Positions 1 through 7,286 are shown, numbered from the stretch's first letter. The stretch is 17,944 bases of DNA from Lachnospiraceae bacterium (GCA_009774535.1 VSNY01000073.1:1-17944), one strand, 5' to 3'. The notes: generated from the letters alone by a model not told the origin. Translations and numbers: made by a program.

Positions 1-1
1 T

Positions 2-994
2 TCTATAACAGAAGATGTTTCCTATATGGTATATATATTAGACCGTTCAAAAAATAATACAATAAATATTGGAAAAATAATAGATACAAAGATGATAGCA
101 GTTTTGGGAGAGTTGTATCTAAAATCATTTTCGTCCAAAATGTTTGTTATAAACAGAATTGAACGAAATAAGAAAATGGATACAATTTTTGTTGGATTTG
201 CTGGCTTTGATCGTTTTGATTTGAAAATGATTGCATATGATTTTGTTGATAAAATTGTAAATATGAATAGTCTTTTTCTTCCTTCATCAAGAACAGGACT
301 TTTATTATTATACCGTGAATTCTTTGTGAATAAGACAGATTATGCAATATCTTATGGGGTTGGAGAAGGCCGGGCTTTGAATAATAGTGAAATATATGGA
401 GGATTAACAAAACCAACTTATGAATTTTTAAGATTTTTACAGATGTATTCAGAAAGTAAAGATAAAAAAGAAGTATTTAAAAAAGAATTACAGTTTTTTG
501 AAGATCATGTGATTGATGGACATATCAATATTGATAACCAGAAAATATTTTTCTATTGTTCACAAAATGATGCGTACGAAACACCCATGTATCTGGCGTC
601 TTCTATGATTAATGAGACAGCTCCGATCGCTATGGCGGTAATGAGTGCCGGACATTATACAAGATTAGTTATTGATGAAATAGAGGCCAGTCTTCATCCG
701 GAAAAACAGCTCGAATTGGTCCGGTTCTTGAATCGGATTTATAGAAAGGGAATGAGTTTGATTGTGAGTACTCATAGTGATACATTTGTATCTAAAATGA
801 ATAATTTGTATCTATTATCGAAATATAAACAGCAGTTAAATGAAACGGCCTCTAAAACGTTGCAGGACAGATGCCAGGAAGATGAGTCTGTCATATGGAC
901 GCAAATGCAGCTGGAACTGCCGTTAATCTATGTGGTCGACACTGTAAACACATATGCATACAATGAGACATATATTAAGAGCCATCAGCCATAA
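2..994 (+). CDS. AAA-family ATPase, C-terminal part (5' end outside window)
   Basis: The reading frame is open to the left edge of the window, so the start and the Walker A end lie outside it. An internal ATG at 26 is not supported as a start. The visible 330 residues carry an ABC/SMC-like C-terminal ATPase half: a hydrophobic Walker B with acidic residues (LVIDEIEASLHPEKQ, bases 664-708) followed by a switch histidine in IVSTHSD (about 760-780). This arrangement is typical of AAA_15/AAA_21 or OLD-like predicted ATPases, which hydrolyse ATP and often work with a nuclease or effector. No partner is visible, as the next gene encodes a transporter subunit. The first 570 bases are much richer in A and T than the rest of the window, which suggests acquisition by transfer. 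A role in defence is possible but unproven. The ATPase fold is fairly sure and the exact family is not. Confidence 0.75.
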   Translation, partial: SITEDVSYMVYILDRSKNNTINIGKIIDTKMIAVLGELYLKSFSSKMFVINRIERNKKMDTIFVGFAGFDRFDLKMIAYDFVDKIVNMNSLFLPSSRTGLLLLYREFFVNKTDYAISYGVGEGRALNNSEIYGGLTKPTYEFLRFLQMYSESKDKKEVFKKELQFFEDHVIDGHINIDNQKIFFYCSQNDAYETPMYLASSMINETAPIAMAVMSAGHYTRLVIDEIEASLHPEKQLELVRFLNRIYRKGMSLIVSTHSDTFVSKMNNLYLLSKYKQQLNETASKTLQDRCQEDESVIWTQMQLELPLIYVVDTVNTYAYNETYIKSHQP

Positions 995-1115
995 ATAACA
1001 GTATAAACATGGATATTTGATCAATTGGACTGATTGGATATTTAATTATTGGCTATTTCCATCCGGGCAGATTTACATTAAAGTAGGGAGAAACAAAAAG
1101 AAAAGAGGTTTTCCT

Positions 1116-1646
1116 ATGAATCAGAATCTGAAAAAAATGGTAATGGCAGCTTTATTTGCGGCGCTTGCGTGCGTGGCGACGATGTCCATCCGTATTCCGA
1201 CACCTGGGACGAATGGCTATATCCATCCGGGTGATGCCATAGTGGTATTGTCAGGCGTGTTTCTCGGCCCGGTCTGGGGACTTCTGGCCGCAGGTATCGG
1301 TTCAGCTATGGCGGATCTGCTTGGCGGGTATTTTCTATATGTGCCGGTGACCTTTGTGATCAAAGGGGCAGTAGCGTTTGCGGCAGGCGTTTTGTATCAA
1401 AGAACCGGACATACAGCAAAAAGCCGTTATTTTGCTGTAGTACTAGGCGGAGTGGGTGATCTTGTACTTGTGGCGGGCGGTTATTTTCTCTTTGAGCGGC
1501 TGATCTATGGCCCTGCAGCGGCGGCAAGCGTCCCAGCGAATATCGTACAAGGACTCAGCGGGCTGGCAATCAGCATCCTTCTCTATCCAGTGTTGTGCAG
1601 GGTGCCGCAGATCCGTCAGTCTGTATTAGAAACAAGTTTACATTGA
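1116..1646 (+). CDS. ECF transporter S component (substrate-binding membrane subunit)
   Basis: This is a 176-residue integral membrane protein with about five to six hydrophobic segments. The segment GYIHPGDAIVVLSG followed by GPVWGLLAAGIGSAMADLLGG is the hallmark of the ECF_trnsprt (PF12822, formerly DUF3816) S-component family, which binds a vitamin or other micronutrient and docks on a shared EcfA-EcfA'-EcfT module. No Ecf ATPase or T gene is nearby, so it probably belongs to the group that shares an energising module encoded elsewhere. The substrate cannot be read from sequence. The open frame extends back to a TTG at 1017. I chose ATG 1116 because AAAAGAGG (1101-1108) precedes it at good spacing and the protein then begins with the family's usual MNQNLKKM-like end. 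I saw no riboswitch in the 120 bases upstream. Terminator hairpins follow. Confidence 0.85.
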   Translation: MNQNLKKMVMAALFAALACVATMSIRIPTPGTNGYIHPGDAIVVLSGVFLGPVWGLLAAGIGSAMADLLGGYFLYVPVTFVIKGAVAFAAGVLYQRTGHTAKSRYFAVVLGGVGDLVLVAGGYFLFERLIYGPAAAASVPANIVQGLSGLAISILLYPVLCRVPQIRQSVLETSLH

Positions 1647-1652
1647 TAAGAA

Positions 1653-1686
1653 ATGCCAAAGCAGGGCCGCAGCTCTGCTTTGGCAT
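1653..1686 (+). terminator. Hairpin directly after the ECF S-component gene
   Basis: A perfect 12-bp inverted repeat (ATGCCAAAGCAG at 1653-1664 with its complement at 1675-1686) has a 10-base loop and starts 7 bases after the stop codon. No clear T tract follows, so it may work together with the next hairpin or may be a 3' stabilising stem. Confidence 0.5.
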
Positions 1687-1698
1687 GAAATAAAGAAA

Positions 1699-1752
1699 CA
1701 TCATTATAAAAATCTCCGGGAACGTCTCGTCCCGGAGATTTTTATAATGATG
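1699..1752. terminator. Bidirectional intrinsic terminator, 22-bp perfect stem
   Basis: The arms at 1699-1720 and 1731-1752 are perfectly complementary over 22 bp around the loop AACGTCTCGT. The stem has a GC-rich core (CTCCGGG/CCCGGAG) flanked by an A run on the left and a T run on the right. That is the layout of an intrinsic terminator usable from either strand. It closes the ECF gene. Confidence 0.75.
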
Positions 1753-1763
1753 GAGCTGTGGGC

Positions 1764-1795
1764 GCAGCAGTTCCATAAGTGATCGGAACTGCTGC
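1764..1795. repeat. Dispersed palindromic repeat, copy 1
   Basis: An 11-bp perfect inverted repeat (GCAGCAGTTCC at 1764-1774, complement at 1785-1795) surrounds ATAAGTGATC. The 17-bp word CAGTTCCATAAGTGATC (1768-1784) recurs exactly at 4065-4081, about 2.3 kb away, also inside a palindrome and also between genes. This points to a dispersed REP-like or MITE-like intergenic element. Confidence 0.6.
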
Positions 1796-1835
1796 TTGCA
1801 GGCGGGCTTGTTAGATCTAAGTTAGGATGAAACTG

Positions 1836-1864
1836 TCGAAATTTCTGTTATTTTGTGGTAGGAT
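1836..1864 (+). promoter_or_regulatory. Weak sigma-A promoter candidate for the Mrr-like gene
   Basis: TCGAAA (1836-1841) and TAGGAT (1859-1864) are 17 bases apart, with each hexamer matching the consensus at four of six positions. They lie 35 bases before the start codon and after a terminator, where a promoter is needed. The call rests on position and spacing only. Confidence 0.3.
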
Positions 1865-1898
1865 AAAAGCAGACTAGTAAAACGCTAAGGAGGATGCT

Positions 1899-2615
1899 AT
1901 GGATGGCTATCAATATGAATACCGTTGTTCCAAATTTTTAAAGAAAAGGGGATTTCGTCATGTCCGCGTCACAAAAGGAAGCGGGGACCAGGGAATTGAT
2001 CTGATTGCATATAAAGGCAGAAAAAAGTATGGCGTGCAGTGCAAATACTATACCTGTCCGGTTGGCAATAAAGCGGTGCAGGAAGCATACAGCGGCGCAA
2101 AGTTTTATGATTGCGACAGGTCTGCCGTGCTGACAAACAACACTTTTACAAAATCAGCAAGAGAACTGGCAGGTAAAATAGGGGTCGACTTATGGGAATA
2201 TAATTACATTCCAGGCTCCGCAGCCAGATTCTGGCCAGTCAGATTTGCGGGAATGGTATCCCTGTTCCTTGGACTGGCCGGGCTTGTTTCATTCTATATG
2301 GCGGACGGACAGAAGCTTATTACGCCGCAAGATGTGCAATGGATCGCACTGGCAGTCGGCGGATGTTTTGGGATTTTGGAAAGCGGAAAAATTCCCCTGG
2401 CAGTAATTTCGGGCGCAGCCTATGCTTTTTCTTTTTCCATTTATGAGATTATGGAAATACCATCTCTTTGGAAAATGTTTCAGGTGCGTGGAATTCCTTT
2501 GGAAAAGCTGATTTATTTAGGTATTTTAGCGATTTCTTTTTTACGTATTGCATATCTATGGATCAAAAAAGCAAGGTATGAAATGTGGAAAAAGCCGAAA
2601 AAAAGGAAGAGATAA
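1899..2615 (+). CDS. Membrane-anchored Mrr-type restriction endonuclease-like protein
   Basis: The first 100 residues form an Mrr_cat-type PD-(D/E)XK nuclease domain: GSGDQGIDL (28-35, with D30 and D34) on the first catalytic strand and QCK (47-49) as the Q-x-K variant of the E-x-K motif. Members of this family (PF04471) cut DNA, often methylated DNA, in type IV restriction; others act in repair. From about residue 111 the protein is hydrophobic, with probably four membrane helices, and it ends in a lysine/arginine-rich tail (WKKPKKRKR) likely to face the cytoplasm. The nuclease domain would then also lie on the cytoplasmic side. The start is fixed by AAGGAGG (1887-1893) five bases before the ATG. 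No methylase or partner gene adjoins it, and it stands alone between terminator-like hairpins. The nuclease fold is well supported; a role in restriction is inference. Confidence 0.8.
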   Translation: MDGYQYEYRCSKFLKKRGFRHVRVTKGSGDQGIDLIAYKGRKKYGVQCKYYTCPVGNKAVQEAYSGAKFYDCDRSAVLTNNTFTKSARELAGKIGVDLWEYNYIPGSAARFWPVRFAGMVSLFLGLAGLVSFYMADGQKLITPQDVQWIALAVGGCFGILESGKIPLAVISGAAYAFSFSIYEIMEIPSLWKMFQVRGIPLEKLIYLGILAISFLRIAYLWIKKARYEMWKKPKKRKR

Positions 2616-2627
2616 ACCATATCGCAG

Positions 2628-2690
2628 GATTCTTCGTCAGGAGCAGTGATCCGTTGTTTTTTCGGAGAGGATGAAGCCCGACGAAGAATC
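2628..2690. terminator. Long-loop inverted repeat between convergent genes
   Basis: GATTCTTCGTC (2628-2638) and its exact complement GACGAAGAATC (2680-2690) flank 41 bases that contain a T run. They lie in the short space between the plus-strand nuclease gene and the minus-strand gene ending at 2701. This may be a shared terminator, although the loop is long for that. Confidence 0.3.
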
Positions 2691-2700
2691 AGACTAAGTT

Positions 2701-3771
2701 TTAGGCTTGTCTCAAAGACACGGCTCCGGCGGCCAGCTCATAAAGCTCTTCGACAGATTTTTCTGTGTTTTCAAATACGATATTGTAAACCATGCAAAGT
2801 TCATCCGGGTCTGTTTCCAGTTCATCGGCAATGATAGAAAGCGGTTTGCGTTTCTTGCATTTCTTTTGAATCAGAGAGATCCGTTCCATTAATTTCGTTT
2901 TTTCCGTTACTTCTTTTGTAACGCTTTCTGTCACTTCTTTTGTAACGCTTTCTGTTACTTCTTTTGTAACACTGTCCGTTACTTGATCAGTTATGCTTTT
3001 CTGCACATTTTCTAAAAGATTTTTTGTTGCCTTTTCGACTTCCTGATCAACGGCTTCTTTTAGTTTTTTGTCAAATTTTTCCTGTACAATTTCCATAAAA
3101 ATATCGCCCATGTCATTAACCTCCTTAAATGTCTGTGGATTGGCTCGTATAATTGTTTCAAGTACAGATCGATATAGTTTGTTTTGTGAATGATGGATAT
3201 AATCAGCCATCAATGTTTTTGCGTTTTCATGCTCACATAGCTTATTTGTCAGGCTTTTTAGCCAAAGGTTTTTCTTCCTGGACAATTTTTTGGTAATAAT
3301 GATCTGAATGGGAATAAAATCACCAAACACCTGATAAATCCCTGCCTCTGTTTTTTGTATCGTATATTTTTTTACTTGCTGCAGGTGCCGGATCAGCTTG
3401 CGCGGATATTTTTCAGCGATAAAGGTGATGGTTATTTCCTGTATGGGGATGCTGTCTGTGTGCGGCACATCCGTCTTATAAAAACAGGCGTATCCATACA
3501 CCTTATAAAAATCGTCTACACTCAAAGAATCATCCGGACTTTTATATTCCATAATATTGTATTTTCTGAATATTTTACCGATATTCTTTTTTACGGGCCG
3601 GTCGTTTTCTTTCTTAATGATCAGTACATCAATTTCCATCGGATTGGTTCCAAGCTGGTGTTCGCTTTCAAATTCCAGGTTATCCGCGTCTTCCTGCAGC
3701 TCGATCTGGATATCTGCATAAAATGCGGGATGCCAGTAGGTTACATCTGATTCTGTTTTCTTTTGTTCCAT
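2701..3771 (-). CDS. PD-(D/E)XK nuclease-like protein with C-terminal tandem repeat
   Basis: This 356-residue protein resembles an abundant Lachnospiraceae family that databases often mislabel 3-isopropylmalate dehydrogenase (from memory). The N-terminal part has MEIDVLIIKK (D48 on a strand) followed by IMEYKSPDD (E75-x-K77), which together fit a PD-(D/E)XK active site as in Rpn/YhgA-like nucleases. The middle is mostly helical. Residues about 265-289 repeat the octet TESVTKEV, encoded by three 24-bp units, and probably form a helical or coiled segment of variable length. The C-terminus ends in short acidic helices. The start is clear: AGGAGG (complement of 3778-3783) lies six bases before the ATG. 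The gene is alone and convergent to its left neighbour. The biochemical role is unknown; recombination-linked nuclease activity is an inference from the fold. Confidence 0.65.
   Translation of the reverse strand: MEQKKTESDVTYWHPAFYADIQIELQEDADNLEFESEHQLGTNPMEIDVLIIKKENDRPVKKNIGKIFRKYNIMEYKSPDDSLSVDDFYKVYGYACFYKTDVPHTDSIPIQEITITFIAEKYPRKLIRHLQQVKKYTIQKTEAGIYQVFGDFIPIQIIITKKLSRKKNLWLKSLTNKLCEHENAKTLMADYIHHSQNKLYRSVLETIIRANPQTFKEVNDMGDIFMEIVQEKFDKKLKEAVDQEVEKATKNLLENVQKSITDQVTDSVTKEVTESVTKEVTESVTKEVTEKTKLMERISLIQKKCKKRKPLSIIADELETDPDELCMVYNIVFENTEKSVEELYELAAGAVSLRQA
2906..2977 (-). repeat. Three 24-bp tandem repeats inside the nuclease-like gene
   Basis: Units lie at 2906-2929, 2930-2953 and 2954-2977. 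The first two differ at one base; the third differs near its end. Each contains GTTAC and GTAAC arms separated by TTCTTTT. As 24 is divisible by three, gain or loss of a unit keeps the frame and only changes the length of the TESVTKEV segment. Confidence 0.85.
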
Positions 3772-3784
3772 CGAAAACCTCCTT

Positions 3785-4176
3785 TTTTATTTGTTGCGGA
3801 GATTTTCTCTTTTCAGAAAACCTCCTGCTGTGAAAAGCGTGAATTTTCTGAAAGAATAAGGAATCAAAGCCCTTATCGGATAGGTATATAGATGTAACGG
3901 AAACGGACGTTCCGAAACAGAGGAAAACTTTAGAAAATTTGCTTTTTTGTATTTTAACACAACAGTCATAGAATATTCAACCTATTTTTGAAAAATATTC
4001 CAATAATGCGTTATATGCTTGTAACCATTCAGATCACCCATGGAACTGTTACTTTATGCCGCAACAGTTCCATAAGTGATCTAACGGTTATAAGTTTTGG
4101 ATAACAGGAGGATGGACTGGCGATGCAGACCTTGATTTTTGAATTTATAATTGTTAGAATTTTTTTATAAAAGAAA
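3785..4176. other. Gene-poor intergenic region upstream of both flanking genes
   Basis: About 390 bases separate the divergent nuclease-like and transglutaminase genes. I see no convincing gene: a 60-codon minus-strand frame at 3787-3969 has no family resemblance and crosses what should be the upstream region of the 2701-3771 gene. The right half holds palindromic repeat copy 2 and a ribosome-binding-site-like AGGAGG at 4106-4111, which leads into tiny frames only (see findings). No clear sigma-A promoter pair was found for either gene. Confidence 0.5.
4018..4094. repeat. Dispersed palindromic repeat, copy 2 (77-bp imperfect palindrome)
   Basis: The arms GATCACCCATGGAACTGTT (4032-4050) and AACAGTTCCATAAGTGATC (4063-4081) pair over 19 positions with two mismatches that become G-U pairs in minus-strand RNA. 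Pairing continues outward with one offset: CTTGTAACCATT (4018-4029) against AACGGTTATAAG (4083-4094). The right arm carries the 17-bp word shared with copy 1. The whole lies just upstream of the AGGAGG that precedes the transglutaminase region. Confidence 0.7.
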
Positions 4177-4250
4177 ATGGGAGAAGAATCATTACAAGGA
4201 AGAAGAGTTGCAAAAGAGGGGGCAAAAGGGTTTTTCGATCAGCTGCGGCA

Positions 4251-5459
4251 GTGCTTTTGATGTCGGTCAGCATCGGGTGGAATCTGACGCAGGCGGTATT
4301 TGGGGCAGATACAGATATACAGGCGTACGTGTATACGTCATCAGCGGCCGCAGATCAGAAGCTGAAACTGTGCAGCAGTCATGCGGGGGACCGGTTGGAC
4401 GGAAATGGAAAAAAGATGTATGATTTTTTAAAGGAGAAGATTTTGAAAGTGGCATCCGGGGAACAGACTTCCACGCAGTTTGTTATTCCGGTAAAGGATT
4501 TTTTGGACAAGCTGAAATATACAGACAAAGAACTGGGCGTTACTTTTTATGATGCGAAAACGCAGGCGCTCGTTTCCAAAGAAAAACAAAGTGTCATACT
4601 GAACCGGTTTTTGGAAGAAAAGGTTATTTCCGATGAGGATTTGCAACAACTCTTTTCCTCTCTTCTGGCAGATTTTCCTTATGAACTGTATTGGTACAAT
4701 AAAGCGGCGGAGGGAAGTTTTGGCATCTCTATGTCTGGCGCCAGAATACAAAAACGAGGCAGTAAGGGCGCCAGTCTGTGGATGGATCAGGCAGTGCTTA
4801 CCTTTCGCTTTTTGGTCAGCGACGCCTATGGCAGCAGGTATCAAACAGATCCTGCCAAAATAGAATCTGCCAGAAAAGCGGCCGCAAATGCGGAAAGGAT
4901 TGTCAGTGAAGCATCAGCGTTATCAGATTATCAGAAACTTACCTATTACTGCAGGAAAATCTGTGAACTGACTTCTTATAATAAGGAAGCGGCACAGACA
5001 AAAGATCCGGGCAACCAGAATCCATGGCAGATCGTCTATGTATTTGACGAAGACGATACAACAAATGTAGTTTGCGAAGGATATGCCAAAGCTTTTCAGT
5101 ATCTTTGTGACCAGACAGTATTCGATGATCCGGATATTTACAGCTGCCTTGTGACGGGGACAATGTCAGGCGGTACGGGCGCAGGGCTGCATATGTGGAA
5201 TATTGTGCATATGGGGGATCTGGGAAACTATCTGGCAGATGTGACGAACTGTGACGAAGGCACAGCCGGGGAGGGCGGCACATTATTTCTGACCGGGGCG
5301 GCTTCTGGAAATGTATTTGATGGATACAGGATTCGGACAGGGAGAAGGTCTGTATTTTATCAGTACCGGGAGGATATGGCAAAGATTTACGCGCTGGAAG
5401 ATCTGACGCTGGCGGGCGGCGGCAGGCTAAAGGAAAAGGACCTGCATTCTGCAAAATAA
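4251..5459 (+). CDS. Exported transglutaminase-like (cysteine protease fold) protein; start uncertain
   Basis: The C-terminal half has the three parts of a transglutaminase-like triad, counted from GTG 4251: C275 in VVCEGYAKAF, H314 in LHMWNIV and D330 in YLADVT. Such bacterial proteins act outside the cell as proteases, peptidoglycan-associated enzymes or cross-linkers; the substrate here is unknown. The N-terminal 200 residues are an uncharacterised, mostly helical region. GTG 4251 is a formal start only. It falls inside the hydrophobic core of a signal peptide whose basic n-region (KRGGKRVFRSAAAVLLMSV) is encoded in frame upstream, and the frame is open back to 4158 without an ATG or GTG. 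The true start may be ATT 4191 behind GGGAG (4179-4183), or a base may be missing near ATG 4177. A likely cleavage site follows AVFGA. The MATE pump gene begins 20 bases after the stop and is probably cotranscribed. Confidence 0.75.
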   Translation: MLLMSVSIGWNLTQAVFGADTDIQAYVYTSSAAADQKLKLCSSHAGDRLDGNGKKMYDFLKEKILKVASGEQTSTQFVIPVKDFLDKLKYTDKELGVTFYDAKTQALVSKEKQSVILNRFLEEKVISDEDLQQLFSSLLADFPYELYWYNKAAEGSFGISMSGARIQKRGSKGASLWMDQAVLTFRFLVSDAYGSRYQTDPAKIESARKAAANAERIVSEASALSDYQKLTYYCRKICELTSYNKEAAQTKDPGNQNPWQIVYVFDEDDTTNVVCEGYAKAFQYLCDQTVFDDPDIYSCLVTGTMSGGTGAGLHMWNIVHMGDLGNYLADVTNCDEGTAGEGGTLFLTGAASGNVFDGYRIRTGRRSVFYQYREDMAKIYALEDLTLAGGGRLKEKDLHSAK

Positions 5460-5479
5460 TTTATCAGGTGATTACATAT

Positions 5480-6856
5480 ATGAAAAAGAAAACTTCCATA
5501 CAATCAGATACCTTTTACAGCCAGATTTTTAAGCTGGTACTTCCGATTATTGTCCAAAATCTGCTTAGTGCAGCCGTTAGTTCTGCAGATGTCGTAATGC
5601 TGAATTATGTCGGCCAGTCGTCGATATCCGCCGTGTCACTGGCGTCTCAGTACGCCAGTATCCTTTTTATGGTATTTTACGGCCTTGGTACAGGTGCAAC
5701 AATGCTGTGCGCCCAGTATTACGGCAAAGGGGATCTGCAGGCTATTCAGGTGATTCAAGGGATTGCTCTGCGCTTTTCCCTGGGGATATCGGTCTTGTTT
5801 GCAGGGTCAGCGTGGTTTCTGCCAAAACAGATGATGCATATTTTTACAAATGATCCGGAACTGGCCGCTGTCGGCGCTTCCTATTTGCGCTGTATGAGTA
5901 TCTGCTATCTGTGCTGGGGCATTACGGAAGTATATCTTGCGGTGCTGCGCAGTGTCGGACGTGTAGGAATTAGTACGGCAATGAACGTACTGGCCTTTTC
6001 GCTGAATATCTGTCTGAATGCTGTATTTATTTTCGGGCTGTTTGGCGCGCCGAAGCTGGGTGCCATGGGTGTGGCGCTTGCGACGTCTTTGTCGCGTCTG
6101 ATCGAACTGGCGGCCTGTTTTGTGGTATCCTTTTACAGCAGGGATATCAAACTGGATGTCCGGTATTTGTTTGTCCGGCATAAAGTGCTGTTCTTCGATT
6201 TTGTCCGGCTGTCGCTGCCGGCTCTTGGCAACGATATCAGCTGGAGCATGGCGTTTGCCATGTATTCTGTAATTATCGGTCATTTGGGGACAGATGCGGT
6301 AGCGGCAAATTCTTTTGTGATCGTAGTTAGGAATTTTGGCACGATCTTGTGCTTTGGTATGGCAAGCGCAGGCGGAATTCTGCTGGGCAGAATCATTGGG
6401 GAAAACAAACTGGAAGAAGCAGAGGACGGAGCCAAAAAGCTGATGAAGCTGACGGTAATTACAGGGGCAGCGGGAGGACTGATGGTCTTAGCAGCTATGC
6501 CGGTCGTGTTAACTTATGCGCAGCTGACAGACCAGGCGATGCATTACCTGAAGTATATGCTGTGGATCAATACTTATTATGTGATGGGTGCGGCTGTCAA
6601 TACAACATTGATCGCAGGCGTGTTCCGGGCCGGCGGGGACAGCCGTTTTGGACTGATCTGTGATACGATCGATATGTGGGTGTACGCGGTGCCGCTTGGT
6701 TTTATTGCGGCGTTTGTGTTAAAGCTTCCGGTGATGTGGGTATATTTTCTGATCTGCACGGATGAATTTGTGAAATGGCCATGGGTGATCCGGCATTACC
6801 GGAGCGGGAAATGGCTGAACAATATTACGCGGGATGATTTGTTTGCTGAGGAGTAG
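5480..6856 (+). CDS. MATE family efflux transporter
   Basis: This 458-residue protein has about twelve hydrophobic segments in two related halves. It matches the MatE family (PF01554), with LVLPIIVQNLLSAAVSSAD at the first helix, GTGATMLCAQYYGKGD after the second pair, and the equivalent SAGGILLGRIIGENKLEEAE in the second half. MATE pumps expel drugs, metabolites or dyes in exchange for sodium ions or protons. The frame opens at a GTG at 5468, but I prefer ATG 5480, which follows AGGTG (5465-5469) at ten bases and gives the usual MKKKT-like end. It lies directly behind the transglutaminase-like gene, so the two probably share a transcript, although no functional link is known. The substrate cannot be inferred. 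It converges on the DUF1622 gene after 16 bases. Confidence 0.9.
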   Translation: MKKKTSIQSDTFYSQIFKLVLPIIVQNLLSAAVSSADVVMLNYVGQSSISAVSLASQYASILFMVFYGLGTGATMLCAQYYGKGDLQAIQVIQGIALRFSLGISVLFAGSAWFLPKQMMHIFTNDPELAAVGASYLRCMSICYLCWGITEVYLAVLRSVGRVGISTAMNVLAFSLNICLNAVFIFGLFGAPKLGAMGVALATSLSRLIELAACFVVSFYSRDIKLDVRYLFVRHKVLFFDFVRLSLPALGNDISWSMAFAMYSVIIGHLGTDAVAANSFVIVVRNFGTILCFGMASAGGILLGRIIGENKLEEAEDGAKKLMKLTVITGAAGGLMVLAAMPVVLTYAQLTDQAMHYLKYMLWINTYYVMGAAVNTTLIAGVFRAGGDSRFGLICDTIDMWVYAVPLGFIAAFVLKLPVMWVYFLICTDEFVKWPWVIRHYRSGKWLNNITRDDLFAEE

Positions 6857-6872
6857 AGGATAGGCAGATGTA

Positions 6873-7196
6873 TTATTCAATGCCTTTCTCTTCCTCCCGG
6901 ATCTCCCAATGAATCAAAAAGGTCAGCGCCGCCCGCAGTACGATAATTCCTGCCACTGTCGCGATTTCTTTCCATTCACGCACCACAACCGTCCGCAAAA
7001 TCTCGCTGCCAAGCTTGAACTCCAGTCCCATAGCCAGACCTTTCGCGAGTGTCAGTTTTGTCGCCGGAGAGCGTTTCAGATACAGAAAAAAACCCTGCAG
7101 ACCCGAGTAAATAATAATACCGACGCCGATAAATTCAAACGTCAGGATGGCGATCTCCACAATCTGGTGAAGAAACGTTTCAAATAGTTGAATCAT
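6873..7196 (-). CDS. DUF1622 family membrane protein
   Basis: This is a 107-residue protein with a hydrophobic N-terminal helix pair (IVEIAILTFEFIGVGIIIYSG), a conserved loop containing LAKGLAMGLEFKLGSEILRT, and a last membrane helix (ATVAGIIVLRAALTFLIHW) followed by an acidic tail. The spacing and the GLEFKLGSEILRTV stretch match DUF1622 (PF07784), a widespread inner-membrane family of unknown function. The length is normal and the gene looks intact. AAGGAGGGG lies just before the ATG on the minus strand. It is a single gene convergent with the MATE gene and separated from the GH3 gene behind it by 196 bases with GC-rich hairpins, so it is probably transcribed alone. Confidence 0.85.
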   Translation of the reverse strand: MIQLFETFLHQIVEIAILTFEFIGVGIIIYSGLQGFFLYLKRSPATKLTLAKGLAMGLEFKLGSEILRTVVVREWKEIATVAGIIVLRAALTFLIHWEIREEEKGIE

Positions 7197-7286
7197 AAAC
7201 CCCTCCTTCTGTCACGTTTCGGTATCTGATTTGATCTGGAGTGATGTGATCTGATACAGCGATACGCTACGATTACTGAAATGCCG

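Noticed and set aside
995..1115. Riboswitch in front of the ECF S-component gene
   Set aside because: The space is short and AT-rich and shows none of the conserved cores of the vitamin riboswitches I know. A TTGATC/TTTAAT promoter pair with 18-base spacing was also too weak to list.
1899..3771. A two-nuclease defence island
   Set aside because: The two nuclease-like genes are convergent and separately controlled, with no methylase, toxin pair or phage gene nearby. Proximity alone does not support a joint system.
3787..3969. 60-codon minus-strand frame upstream of the PD-(D/E)XK-like gene
   Set aside because: It has no ribosome binding site or family resemblance and lies where that gene's leader should be.
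6850..6897. Terminator between the convergent MATE and DUF1622 genes
   Set aside because: The best fold pairs only 12 of 17 positions and has no T tract, so it is too weak to call.
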